Source of the DNA: Flavobacteriaceae bacterium
GTDB taxonomy: Bacteria; Bacteroidota; Bacteroidia; Flavobacteriales; Flavobacteriaceae
Assembly: GCA_013373385.1 (NCBI GenBank)
Contig: JABXHX010000035.1
Span: forward strand, 1-58,064
DNA length: 58,064 nt
Direction: 5' to 3'
Shown here: positions 50,717 through 58,064 of the stretch, one piece after another
How positions within the stretch are numbered: the stretch's first letter is position 1
Layout of the letters: every line of letters begins with the position of its first letter
Notes under the pieces: generated by a model
Seen by the model: only the letters and a program-made list of their open reading frames with translations
Told to the model about the DNA's origin: nothing
Database searches by the model: none
Program-made: the position numbers and the translations under genes

Positions 50717-51463
50717 ATGAAAAATCAAAAGAAACATCCCAAAAAACAACTAGAAAAGTATTCAAACATTTTTATGCAACTTTCTTTAGTATTAGTATTA
50801 TTTGTAGTTTACCAGTTGATAGAACACGAAACCACTAGAAAGACTTTTGCTGTTACTATTCCAGAAACAACACCTGATTATCTGCTAAATATTGATGATA
50901 TACCATTAAAGCAATATCAAAAAGAAGAAAAAAAGAAAACTGAGAAGATAGCGATTAAGAAAATTATTATTGATGAGATAGATGTCAAGAAGAATGAAGA
51001 GCATATAATAAAAGAAATTTTTAAAGAAGATCTTCCTAAACAAAACAACATAGACATAAACAAAGTATTAGAAAGTTACATACCAGATGATGATGTAATT
51101 GTAGAGGATGTAGATTTTATTATTATTGAAGATGCGCCAATTTACAAAGGCTGCGAAGGACTAACGAAAACAGCAAATAAAAAATGCTTTATCAAATCTA
51201 TACAGAAGTTTGTACTGCAAAAATTCAATATAGACCTAGCTCAAGATTTAGGACTATCATCAGGAAAGTATAAAATTTTTGCGCAATTTGTTGTTGCAAA
51301 AGATGGTAATGTAACAGGAATTAAAATAAAAGCTCCGCATCCAAAACTAAAAAAAGAAGTTAACTCAATTATAAAGCAGTTACCAAAGTTTACACCAGGT
51401 ATGCAAAGAAATATTCCTGTTAATGTAAAATTTACACTACCCATTTCTTTCAATGTAGAATAA
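50717..51463 (+). CDS. TonB-family energy transducer, paralog 2
   Basis: A 248-residue relative of the preceding gene, similar at the start (KYSNIFMQLSLVLVLFVVYQL) and in the C-terminal domain (DAPIYKGCEG, a second Cys 11 residues later, LPISFNVE). The linker (about 55-130) is Lys/Ile/Asp-rich rather than Glu/Val-rich and has no Pro stretch, so the two copies have diverged mainly there. It probably arose by tandem duplication. It also ends in its own terminator. Confidence 0.92.
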   Translation: MKNQKKHPKKQLEKYSNIFMQLSLVLVLFVVYQLIEHETTRKTFAVTIPETTPDYLLNIDDIPLKQYQKEEKKKTEKIAIKKIIIDEIDVKKNEEHIIKEIFKEDLPKQNNIDINKVLESYIPDDDVIVEDVDFIIIEDAPIYKGCEGLTKTANKKCFIKSIQKFVLQKFNIDLAQDLGLSSGKYKIFAQFVVAKDGNVTGIKIKAPHPKLKKEVNSIIKQLPKFTPGMQRNIPVNVKFTLPISFNVE

Positions 51464-51480
51464 GAATTTAAATCTTTTAA

Positions 51481-51504
51481 AAAGTGCCTAAAGGCACTTT
51501 TTTT
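51481..51504 (+). terminator. Terminator of TonB paralog 2
   Basis: An 8-bp stem (AAAGTGCC at 51481-51488, GGCACTTT at 51493-51500) with a TAAA loop and T run. Confidence 0.85.
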
Positions 51505-51541
51505 ATATAATGTTGTTAGAGAAAACTATCGTATTATTTAC

Positions 51542-51549
51542 TATTTTTG
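51542..51549 (+). promoter_or_regulatory. -7 promoter element for deoC (TATTTTTG)
   Basis: Exact match 19 bases before the ATG at 51568. A TTG at 51547 that would lengthen the frame overlaps it. Confidence 0.6.
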
Positions 51550-51567
51550 TTAGAAAGAAATACAGCG

Positions 51568-52311
51568 ATGCAATTATCTCAATATTTAGATTCAACTTAT
51601 CTTAAGCTACCTAATCAAGCAAATATATCAGAAGCAGCAACGAAAGAGAAAGTACTTCAATTGGTGCAAGAAGCTATTGAATTTGATTTTAAGCTAGTAA
51701 TGATTCGAGCAAACTATATTTTGTTGGCAAAAGAAATGATTGCAAAAGCAAATTCAAAAGTAACCATAGGTACCGTTATTGGATTTCATGAAGGAACCTG
51801 TACGATTCAAGAAAAGCTTCAAGAAGCTAAAGAAGCTGTTGCGTTAGGTGTAGACGATTTAGATTATGTTATAAACTATAAGGCTTTTAAAGAAGGCGAT
51901 ATTTCTTTGGTTACAAAAGAGATTGTAGAAGGGACAAAGATTGGTTTAGACAATGCTAAAATTGTCAAATGGATAATTGAAGTAGCAGCATTAACGAATG
52001 CTGAAATTGCAGCTATTTCTAAATTAATAAAAGAAACCGTTATAGAAAATTTTGGAGAAGAAAATGCGTCAAAAGTATTTGTAAAATCCTCTACAGGATT
52101 TTATAAAACTACAGATGATAAACCAAACGGAGCAACCTTTGAAAGCATACAAATAATGGTGGATAATGCAAAGCCGTTAAAAATTAAAGCAGCAGGTGGA
52201 GTAAAAACAAAAGAAGATGCTTTAAAAATGATTACCTTAGGGGTTGAAAGAATAGGAACATCTTCTGCTAAACAAATCGTAGAAGGTAAAGAAATAAACT
52301 CATCATATTAA
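51568..52311 (+). CDS. deoC: Deoxyribose-phosphate aldolase
   Basis: DeoC splits 2-deoxyribose 5-phosphate into acetaldehyde and glyceraldehyde 3-phosphate in deoxynucleoside use. From the ATG at 51568 it has 247 residues. The Schiff-base Lys lies in FVKSSTGFY and the second active-site Lys in [22 protein letters not shown] carries the conserved acidic residues. It overlaps the acetyltransferase gene by 1 base, though the two belong to different pathways. Confidence 0.96.
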   Translation: MQLSQYLDSTYLKLPNQANISEAATKEKVLQLVQEAIEFDFKLVMIRANYILLAKEMIAKANSKVTIGTVIGFHEGTCTIQEKLQEAKEAVALGVDDLDYVINYKAFKEGDISLVTKEIVEGTKIGLDNAKIVKWIIEVAALTNAEIAAISKLIKETVIENFGEENASKVFVKSSTGFYKTTDDKPNGATFESIQIMVDNAKPLKIKAAGGVKTKEDALKMITLGVERIGTSSAKQIVEGKEINSSY

Positions 52312-52883
52312 TGAACTCATATCAAGCACACAAAACTGCTGTTATAGATGAAGGTTGTACAATAGGAAACGGAACAAAGGTTTGGCATTTTAGTCATATC
52401 ATGCCAAATTGTAGCATTGGAGAAAATTGTAATATAGGTCAAAATGTGGTAGTTTCTCCTGACGTAGTTTTAGGAAACAATGTTAAAGTACAAAATAATG
52501 TTTCTATCTATACAGGAGTTATTTGTGAAGACGATGTTTTTCTTGGGCCCTCTATGGTTTTTACAAATGTAATAAATCCGAGAAGCGCTGTAAACAGACG
52601 AGGTCAATATTCTAAAACAACAGTAAAAAAAGGGGCGAGTATTGGTGCAAATGCAACAATAGTTTGTGGAAACGATATTGGTGAGTTTGCCTTTATTGGT
52701 GCAGGAGCAGTGGTAGTTAAAGAAGTGCCTGCTTATGCTTTAGTTGTTGGAAACCCATCTAGACAGATTGGATGGATAAGTGAATATGGACATCGATTAG
52801 AATTTGACGAAAGCGGATTGGCAACATGTCAAGAAAGTAAAGAAACCTATCAATTAAAAGAAAATAGAGTTACTAAATTGTAA
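52311..52883 (+). CDS. Left-handed beta-helix N-acetyltransferase (WbpD/WlbB-like)
   Basis: A 190-residue hexapeptide-repeat protein; nearly the whole chain is built of I-G-x-x-x-x turns ([51 protein letters not shown]). [11 protein letters not shown] and [15 protein letters not shown] match UDP-2-acetamido-3-amino-2,3-dideoxy-glucuronate N-acetyltransferases, which make a sugar for surface polysaccharide. The catalytic His and Asn are probably in HFSH and VFTNV. It is translated together with deoC. The neighbouring polysaccharide genes usual for this enzyme are absent, so the exact substrate is uncertain. Confidence 0.9.
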   Translation: MNSYQAHKTAVIDEGCTIGNGTKVWHFSHIMPNCSIGENCNIGQNVVVSPDVVLGNNVKVQNNVSIYTGVICEDDVFLGPSMVFTNVINPRSAVNRRGQYSKTTVKKGASIGANATIVCGNDIGEFAFIGAGAVVVKEVPAYALVVGNPSRQIGWISEYGHRLEFDESGLATCQESKETYQLKENRVTKL

Positions 52884-52993
52884 TTTTATAGATAAAAACA
52901 TTTATACTTAGTTTTTTAGATTTATGTTAAATATAAAATGTGTTAATCTTGTTTATACTAAGCTGATAAATAAAAAACAATAAACAAAAACAG

Positions 52994-55045
52994 ATGAAAA
53001 AAATATTTTTTATAGTTGCTTTTTTTTATTCATTAATTATTTTTAGTCAAGCAGAAAAATATCCTGTATTTAAAGAGTGCGAAGGGCAAGAGTTAAAACA
53101 AATAGAAGCTTGTTTTTATAAACAAACCAAAAGTTTGTTTTTTAAAGAGTTTCAATCACCAGAAGTTCTTCAAAAAGAAAATTATAAAGGTGCTGTTAAG
53201 GCTATTTTTGTGGTAACAAATACTGGAAATTTCCAGTTAATTTACGTCAACAGCCCTTATAAAGAATTAAATGAAGAAGTAAAAAGAGTTTTTAATACGT
53301 TGCCCACCATTACACCTGCAAAGTATAATAACCATTATGTAGAAATGCGTTTTGCGTTGCCCATCAATTTTCCGATAAATGCAAATAATGATGTAATTGA
53401 AGAGTTTACACCTATAAAAATAAAGGAGGTAAAAGAAGTTAAGCCAGCTGCAAAAGTAACAGTTCCTTTTAAAGAGCATCAAAGTCAATTAAACGTACCG
53501 TTTCAACATCAGCGTTATATCGATTATGATTTCGCACTAAATAGAGCAGTAAATACGCATACAGCTACAAAACCATATGTGTATAGTAAGTTAAATACTT
53601 TTATAGATTTAGATGCAGAAAAGAATAAATTTTTTAAAAAAAATCAAACTTCTTGGGCGGGTAAAAAACTTTGGAATGAACATTTGTTAGAAGTGCAAGG
53701 AGATGGCTATTGGTTTAACTTAGATTTTCTGTTAGACGTGCAATTAGGAAAAGACAATTCAGATGTTTCATATACATTTAACAACTCAAGAGTATTAACA
53801 GTAAACGGTGGTCTTGGAAACGATTTTTCTTTTTCTGCAACTGTTTACGAAAGTCAAGGAAGGTTTACCAAATATGTAAATGATTATATCACAAATAGAG
53901 AGTTGACTTTTAGACCAGCGTTTTCTTCAGGATTAGTTCCAGGTAGAGGAAAAGCAAAAGGTTTTAAAGCCGATGCTTTTGATTATCCTGTCTCTGAAGG
54001 ATATTTAGCATACACTCCTAATAAATTTTTACAATTTCAGTTTGGTAGCGGAAAGAATTTTATTGGCGATGGATATAGATCTGTGTTACTCTCTGATGTT
54101 TCATCACCAATGCCTTACTTAAAAATGGATGTAAATTTTTGGAAGTTTAAATACACCAACTTATGGCTTTGGGGAACAGATGTGACAAGACCAGTAGTTG
54201 TAAATAATGAGCATGCTAGAAAATACATAGCCATACATTATTTGAGTTTAAATGTCAGCAAAAAATTAAACATAGGCTTTTTTGAAGCGGCAATTTCTAG
54301 AGGCAATAATGGTTTTGATATAGGATTTATGAATCCGTTAATGTTTTATAGGTCTGTAGAATTTAGTAGAGGAGAAGATGCTGGGAATGCACTTTTAGGC
54401 TTGACCGCAAAATATAAATTAAGAGATAATTTTATACTGTATTCTCAATTGGCAGTAGACGAGTTTTCTTTTGGAAAAATAAGTGATTTGAGTTATTGGG
54501 GAAATAAATTCGGATTTCAACTCGGAGCAAAATATTTTGATGCATTTAAGGTTAAAGACCTTTATGTTCAGGCAGAATTAAATACAGTGAGACCCTATAC
54601 ATTTGCACATAAAGACCCTGTTTTAAACTACGGAAACTATAGTCAATCTTTAGGACATTTATGGGGAGCAAACTTTTGGGAAGCCTTAGGTATTGTAAAC
54701 TATAAATTTAACAGATGGTCATTAAACGGTAAAATGATTTTAGGAAAAAAAGGATTTGACGATTCAGCAACTGTCAGCAATGGTGGAGATATTTATAAAT
54801 CGTACGACCTTAGAAAAGGAGACTATAATAACTCATTGGCTCAAGGAAATAAAACAACTATATTTATTACAGACTTACAAGCTAGGTATTTGTTAAACAC
54901 CGCAAACAGATTAAGTTTATTTGGAGGTCTGACTTTTAGAAAATTTTCTCCAGAGACAGAAACAGCTACTTTTAAAAGCATGAATTCTATTTGGTTAACA
55001 CTAGGGATTAAAGCAGATTTGTTTAATTGGTATTTTGATTTTTAA
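52994..55045 (+). CDS. remB: Gliding motility protein RemB-like (TonB-type domain plus outer-membrane barrel)
   Basis: A 683-residue exported protein. After the signal peptide (1-18, ending IIFSQ) comes a TonB C-terminal-like domain (about 20-135): KYPVFKECEGQ, a second Cys 10 residues after the first, AIFVVTNTGNFQLIYV and MRFALPINFP. A linker leads to a long beta-barrel portion rich in Trp, Tyr and Asn (about 170-683) that ends WYFDF. This plan matches RemB, a surface-spreading protein of Flavobacterium johnsoniae, as I remember it. The TonB-type domain is the third such domain within 5 kb. It is followed by a terminator about 100 bases later. Confidence 0.82.
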   Translation: MKKIFFIVAFFYSLIIFSQAEKYPVFKECEGQELKQIEACFYKQTKSLFFKEFQSPEVLQKENYKGAVKAIFVVTNTGNFQLIYVNSPYKELNEEVKRVFNTLPTITPAKYNNHYVEMRFALPINFPINANNDVIEEFTPIKIKEVKEVKPAAKVTVPFKEHQSQLNVPFQHQRYIDYDFALNRAVNTHTATKPYVYSKLNTFIDLDAEKNKFFKKNQTSWAGKKLWNEHLLEVQGDGYWFNLDFLLDVQLGKDNSDVSYTFNNSRVLTVNGGLGNDFSFSATVYESQGRFTKYVNDYITNRELTFRPAFSSGLVPGRGKAKGFKADAFDYPVSEGYLAYTPNKFLQFQFGSGKNFIGDGYRSVLLSDVSSPMPYLKMDVNFWKFKYTNLWLWGTDVTRPVVVNNEHARKYIAIHYLSLNVSKKLNIGFFEAAISRGNNGFDIGFMNPLMFYRSVEFSRGEDAGNALLGLTAKYKLRDNFILYSQLAVDEFSFGKISDLSYWGNKFGFQLGAKYFDAFKVKDLYVQAELNTVRPYTFAHKDPVLNYGNYSQSLGHLWGANFWEALGIVNYKFNRWSLNGKMILGKKGFDDSATVSNGGDIYKSYDLRKGDYNNSLAQGNKTTIFITDLQARYLLNTANRLSLFGGLTFRKFSPETETATFKSMNSIWLTLGIKADLFNWYFDF

Positions 55046-55095
55046 AAAAAGCTTAAAATTTTCTAAAAAAAAAGTTTTTATTTATGAAAAACTTG

Positions 55096-55103
55096 TATAT
55101 TTG
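55096..55103 (+). promoter_or_regulatory. Isolated -7 promoter element (TATATTTG)
   Basis: Exact match with no open reading frame after it. A terminator follows at 55145-55174, so any transcript would be only about 65 bases. Confidence 0.55.
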
Positions 55104-55108
55104 TAACG

Positions 55109-55174
55109 TGGTGTAAAAACCACTTTCTTTTTCATAGCAATTTTCCCACTCTATCTTAGAGTGGGTTTTTTTTT
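55109..55174 (+). ncRNA. Candidate small RNA (about 65 nt)
   Basis: The segment between the -7 element and the terminator could be a short RNA: a 5' hairpin GTGGT-N6-ACCAC (55108-55112, 55119-55123), a single-stranded stretch CTTTCTTTTTCATAGCAATT, then the terminator hairpin. No start codon with a usable frame is found. Alternatively the terminator serves remB only and the promoter match is chance. It lies between remB and the tRNA genes. Confidence 0.45.
55145..55174 (+). terminator. Terminator at the end of remB / candidate small RNA
   Basis: A 9-bp stem (CCCACTCTA at 55145-55153, TAGAGTGGG at 55157-55165) with a 3-base loop and nine T bases. Confidence 0.88.
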
Positions 55175-55203
55175 GTCTAGATTTTTTTAAAAAAATAAGG
55201 ACA

Positions 55204-55236
55204 CAAAAAAAGTCTTAACATATATTTGTTAAGACT
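55204..55236 (-). terminator. Terminator of the tRNA operon
   Basis: AGTCTTAACA (55211-55220) pairs with TGTTAAGACT (55227-55236); on the minus strand a run of seven T bases follows, 8 bases after the tRNA-Leu end. Confidence 0.8.
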
Positions 55237-55243
55237 TTCGTTG

Positions 55244-55329
55244 TACTGAAGATGGGACTTGAACCCATACGGACATTACTGTCCACTGGATTTTAAGTCC
55301 AGCGTGTCTACCAATTCCACCACTTCAGC
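55244..55329 (-). tRNA. tRNA-Leu (anticodon UAA)
   Basis: Class II tRNA of 86 bases with acceptor GCTGAAG/CTTCAGT, anticodon loop CTTAAAA within stem GGA/TCC, a long variable arm (TGGACAGTAATGTCC region) and TTCAAGT in the T loop. No CCA is encoded. Confidence 0.95.
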
Positions 55330-55351
55330 ATTGGTACTATAATAATGATAG

Positions 55352-55423
55352 AGCGAAAGACGGGATTTGAACCCGCGACCCTCACCTTGGCAAGGTGATG
55401 CTCTACCCCTGAGCTACTTTCGC
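55352..55423 (-). tRNA. tRNA-Gly (anticodon GCC)
   Basis: 72 bases: acceptor GCGAAAG/CTTTCGC, D arm GTAGCTCAGGGGTAGAGC, anticodon arm CACCTTGCCAAGGTG with GCC, T arm GCGGGTTTGAATCCCGT. No CCA is encoded. It is the first gene of the two-tRNA unit, 22 bases before tRNA-Leu. Confidence 0.96.
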
Positions 55424-55465
55424 GCAGTATATTCTAAAGAACTAGCATTTCTCTCAATGCGGATG

Positions 55466-55494
55466 CAAAGTTAACACAAAAAAAGAAACAGCAA
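55466..55494 (-). promoter_or_regulatory. Promoter of the tRNA-Gly/tRNA-Leu operon (TTG-N18-TAACTTTG)
   Basis: On the minus strand TAACTTTG (55473-55466) has a TTG (55494-55492) 18 bases upstream, a near-consensus Bacteroidota promoter 43 bases before tRNA-Gly. Confidence 0.75.
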
Positions 55495-55575
55495 AGAGAT
55501 TTTTTAAAAATTTTTAATGAAAAAGGATTGACGTATTTATTTCTTAAAATGACTATAAAATCATTCTAAAAAAAA

Positions 55576-55583
55576 TATCTTTG
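55576..55583 (+). promoter_or_regulatory. -7 promoter element for ctaB (TATCTTTG)
   Basis: Exact match 19 bases before the ATG of ctaB. Confidence 0.65.
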
Positions 55584-55602
55584 CAAACAATTAAAAATCT
55601 GA

Positions 55603-56505
55603 ATGAACACAGTTTCAACAATAGAAAACAAGTTGATTTTAAAAAGCTTTATCGTAGATTTTAAGCAGCTTACAAAAGTAGGATTGTCTTTAAGTGTTGT
55701 TTTTTCTTCAGTTGCAGGTTATTTACTTGCGGCAGAAACCGTAAATGTTTGGATAATACTTCAGCTAGCTATAGGTGGTTATTTAATGGTGGGAGCTTCA
55801 AATGCGTTTAATCAAGTTATAGAAAAAGATACAGACGCTTTGATGAAAAGAACCAAAAATAGACCTTTGCCAACTGGTAGAATGAAAGTGTCTACCGCCT
55901 TAACAATTGCTATTTTATTTACCATTACAGGGATAGCAATACTGTATGCAATAAATCCAAAGTCAGCTTTGTTTGGAGCCGTATCTATATTCTTATATAC
56001 TAGCGTGTACACACCATTAAAATCAGTAACACCTTTGTCGGTTTTTGTCGGAGCAATTCCAGGGGCAATTCCCTTTATGCTAGGTTGGGTAGCGGCTACC
56101 AATCATTTTGGTATTGAAGCAGGATTTTTATTTATGATTCAATTTTTTTGGCAATTTCCACACTTTTGGGCAATTGGCTGGTTAGGGTATGAGGAATATA
56201 AAAAAGCCGGATTTAATATGTTACCAATGGGTAAAAAAGACAATGGAGCCATCAAGCAAATTATCTTTTATACGGTAATTATGATTGTTGTTTCTGTAGC
56301 ACCCGTGTTAAAAGTAACAGGTCAGTTTTATATTTATCCAATCACAGCAATACTCATTGCATTTTTGGGCTTTAGTATGTTGTATTACGCTATTCGGCTA
56401 TATAAAACACACGCAAATCTTGATGCAAGAAAACTAATGCTTGCAAGTGTGTTTTATATCACTTTTGTACAAATAATATATGTAGTAGATAAATTTTTAC
56501 ATTAA
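55603..56505 (+). CDS. ctaB: Protoheme IX farnesyltransferase
   Basis: It converts heme B to heme O for the terminal oxidases by adding a farnesyl group. The 300-residue membrane protein has about nine helices and the prenyltransferase motif NAFNQVIEKDTDALMKRTKNRPLPTGR with its Asp residues; the second conserved loop is GYEEYKKAGFNMLP. Oxidase subunit III genes follow at once (1 base gap), so it belongs to a cytochrome oxidase gene set. Confidence 0.96.
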   Translation: MNTVSTIENKLILKSFIVDFKQLTKVGLSLSVVFSSVAGYLLAAETVNVWIILQLAIGGYLMVGASNAFNQVIEKDTDALMKRTKNRPLPTGRMKVSTALTIAILFTITGIAILYAINPKSALFGAVSIFLYTSVYTPLKSVTPLSVFVGAIPGAIPFMLGWVAATNHFGIEAGFLFMIQFFWQFPHFWAIGWLGYEEYKKAGFNMLPMGKKDNGAIKQIIFYTVIMIVVSVAPVLKVTGQFYIYPITAILIAFLGFSMLYYAIRLYKTHANLDARKLMLASVFYITFVQIIYVVDKFLH

Positions 56506-56506
56506 A

Positions 56507-57091
56507 ATGAAGGAAGAAAGTTTAGCATCTGAATTGAAAAAAGGAAAAAAGAAGTCTGCAAAACCCATGTTGTGGGTTTCTATGATTAGCATGACAATGT
56601 TTTTTGCTGGATTAACAAGTGCATACGTAGTAAGTAGAAAAAGAGAAGATTGGGTGACTTTTGATTTGCCTTCAGCATTCTATATAAGTACCATATTAAT
56701 TGTGCTTAGTAGTATTGCTATTTATCTCTCTCAACGTTTTCTTAAAAAAGACAATTTAAAAGCAAGTTTTTTGTTTTTGTTAGTAACCTTATTTTTAGGT
56801 GTAAGCTTTATTTATTATCAATACGAAGGATTTAATTATCTAAGAAGTGTCGGGTTATTTTTTACAGGACCAAACAGTACTGTGTCTACATCCTTTATTA
56901 TAGGGATCACATTTATGCATATTTTACACTTGGTAGCGGGGCTAATTGTATTATTAGTAGTAATTTATAATCATTTTAAATCTAAGTACAATGCTACAGA
57001 AACACTTGGTTTTGAGCTGGGTGCAATATTCTGGCACTTTATAGGAGTGCTGTGGATTTATCTATTTTTCTTTTTCTATTTTATTAGATGA
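56507..57091 (+). CDS. Cytochrome c oxidase subunit III, first copy
   Basis: A 194-residue protein with five membrane helices. FAGLTSAYVVSRKREDW, GITFMHILHLVAGLIVLLVV and the ending FWHFIGVLWIYLFFFFYFI are hallmarks of subunit III of heme-copper oxidases. It is the short form with five helices. It sits directly after ctaB; a second subunit III gene follows. Confidence 0.93.
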   Translation: MKEESLASELKKGKKKSAKPMLWVSMISMTMFFAGLTSAYVVSRKREDWVTFDLPSAFYISTILIVLSSIAIYLSQRFLKKDNLKASFLFLLVTLFLGVSFIYYQYEGFNYLRSVGLFFTGPNSTVSTSFIIGITFMHILHLVAGLIVLLVVIYNHFKSKYNATETLGFELGAIFWHFIGVLWIYLFFFFYFIR

Positions 57092-57102
57092 TGAAAATTA
57101 TG

Positions 57103-57110
57103 TAATTTTG
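57103..57110 (+). promoter_or_regulatory. -7 promoter element (TAATTTTG)
   Basis: Exact match 38 bases before the second subunit III gene, which may therefore be transcribed separately from ctaB. Confidence 0.55.
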
Positions 57111-57147
57111 ACGAATCTATTTAAAAAATTAACTAACATAGACATTT

Positions 57148-58064
57148 ATGGGAGCAACTATTGCTGCAAATACTGACAAAAAAGCTACTTGGGGCGGAGG
57201 CGGAGTGAAGCCTTTTGGAGCTAGCTATGGAAAAATGATGATGTGGTTTTTTATCGTATCAGATGCCTTAACTTTTTCTGGGTTTTTAGCCGCTTATGGT
57301 TTAACAAGGTTTAAATTCATTGACTCTTGGCCAATTGCCGATGAAGTTTTTACGCACTTTCCGTTTTTGCATGGGGTACACGCGCCAATGTACTATGTAG
57401 CATTAATGACATTTATCTTAATCTTTTCTTCTGTAACAATGGTGTTGGCAGTTGATGCAGGTCATCAGATGAAAAAGAAAAAAGTAGCTTGGTATATGTT
57501 GTTAACTATTATAGGAGGTTTAATATTCTTAGGCTCTCAAGCATGGGAATGGAAAAACTTTATCAATGGTTCTTACGGTGCCGTACAAACTAAAGAAGGA
57601 AAAATTTTACAGTTTGTAAAAGACGGACATCAAATAGCCTTATCAGATTTTGTGGTAAGTAAAGAAAAAGAAAGAACATCGCATACAAGATTTAACGGAC
57701 TGTGGTTTACAGGGAACGAAAACTTACCAAACTATTCTGTTAGCGAAGTAGTAGATGCTTATAAGAACAATTCTGCAGTACAAATAAGGATAGAAAAAAT
57801 AGATTTAGCTACTAAGAAAAAGGTGGTACTTTCTAGAGAAGAAGGAGCGCGTTATTTACTAGATGCAAAACAAGTAGTTGAAGGAGCAAACTTACAAGTA
57901 AATGAATATGGAAATCCAATTTTTGCAGATTTCTTTTTCTTTATTACTGGTTTTCACGGTTTCCACGTATTCTCAGGAGTCTTAATAAATATTATCATTT
58001 TCTTTAATGTTATTGTTGGAACTTACGAACGTAGAGGACATTATGAAATGGTAGAAAAAGTAGG
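57148..58064 (+). CDS. Cytochrome c oxidase subunit III, second copy (3' end outside window)
   Basis: The frame runs open from ATG 57148 to the window end (305 codons seen). It begins MGATIAANTDKKATWGGGG, followed by helices at about 28-50 (MMMWFFIVSDALTFSGFLAAY), 80-101 and 113-130. The family segments FFFFITGFHGFHVFSGVLINI and YERRGHYEMVEKV occur near the end. Between the third and fourth helices is a polar insert of about 115 residues (from about 140 to 255: GAVQTKEGKILQFV to EYGNPIFAD), not present in the first copy. The protein is incomplete here. Confidence 0.92.
   Translation, partial: MGATIAANTDKKATWGGGGVKPFGASYGKMMMWFFIVSDALTFSGFLAAYGLTRFKFIDSWPIADEVFTHFPFLHGVHAPMYYVALMTFILIFSSVTMVLAVDAGHQMKKKKVAWYMLLTIIGGLIFLGSQAWEWKNFINGSYGAVQTKEGKILQFVKDGHQIALSDFVVSKEKERTSHTRFNGLWFTGNENLPNYSVSEVVDAYKNNSAVQIRIEKIDLATKKKVVLSREEGARYLLDAKQVVEGANLQVNEYGNPIFADFFFFITGFHGFHVFSGVLINIIIFFNVIVGTYERRGHYEMVEKV

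Overview
The window is chromosomal DNA of a member of the Flavobacteriaceae (phylum Bacteroidota), probably a marine genus near Tenacibaculum or Polaribacter. The evidence is the gliding and type IX secretion genes (sprA, gldD, gldE, remB), the low GC content, the Bacteroidota-type -7 promoter element TAnnTTTG in front of many genes, Bacteroidota-style gene orders (mutY-ssb-gldE-gldD; ruvA-sprA-gcvH-vanZ) and a tailed ribosomal protein L21. The genus is inference. There are no phage genes, insertion sequences or CRISPR arrays.

Layout. 1-2.9 kb: 3' part of ileS, a DksA-like gene, lspA. 2.9-6.1 kb: a two-component system (kinase and LuxR-type regulator) with a Cys-rich 117-residue protein, a seven-helix membrane protein and a 114-residue protein with a PCPxxC tail; three copies of an AGGTATTwrTAC palindrome sit upstream of its transcription units. 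6.2-12.8 kb: uvrC, a patatin/outer-membrane barrel protein, a small secreted protein, rng, a 29-residue basic protein and an HU gene. 12.9-16.3 kb: mutY, ssb, gldE, gldD. 16.3-21.1 kb: a metal-binding lipoprotein, an EamA transporter and an M16 peptidase pair. 21.3-25 kb: rplU-rpmA, then a HisKA_2 kinase with a LytTR regulator. 25.2-27.4 kb: waaA and a split YedE/YeeE transporter.

27.4-36.5 kb holds the molybdenum cofactor pathway: moaA, moeA, moaC, a MobA-like gene, a MoeB/ThiF-like gene, moaE and moaD, together with a membrane-anchored MutS-like ATPase. This segment is unusually rich in short palindromic repeats. Some lie between genes, some appear to lie in frame inside moeA and the moeB-like gene, and some surround a GIY-YIG nuclease gene broken by one stop codon.

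36.5-49.5 kb: a DUF5686 outer-membrane protein, maeB, ruvA, the giant T9SS gene sprA, gcvH. 49.5-55 kb: a VanZ-like gene, two TonB paralogs, deoC, a sugar N-acetyltransferase and remB, whose N-terminus carries a third TonB-type domain. 55-58 kb: a possible small RNA, tRNA-Gly and tRNA-Leu, then cytochrome oxidase genes (ctaB and two subunit III genes, the last cut by the window end).

Most of the window is housekeeping DNA. The parts most worth a second look are the two-component locus with its shared operator, the repeat-riddled molybdenum cofactor segment, the membrane-anchored MutS homolog and the candidate small RNA at 55.1 kb.
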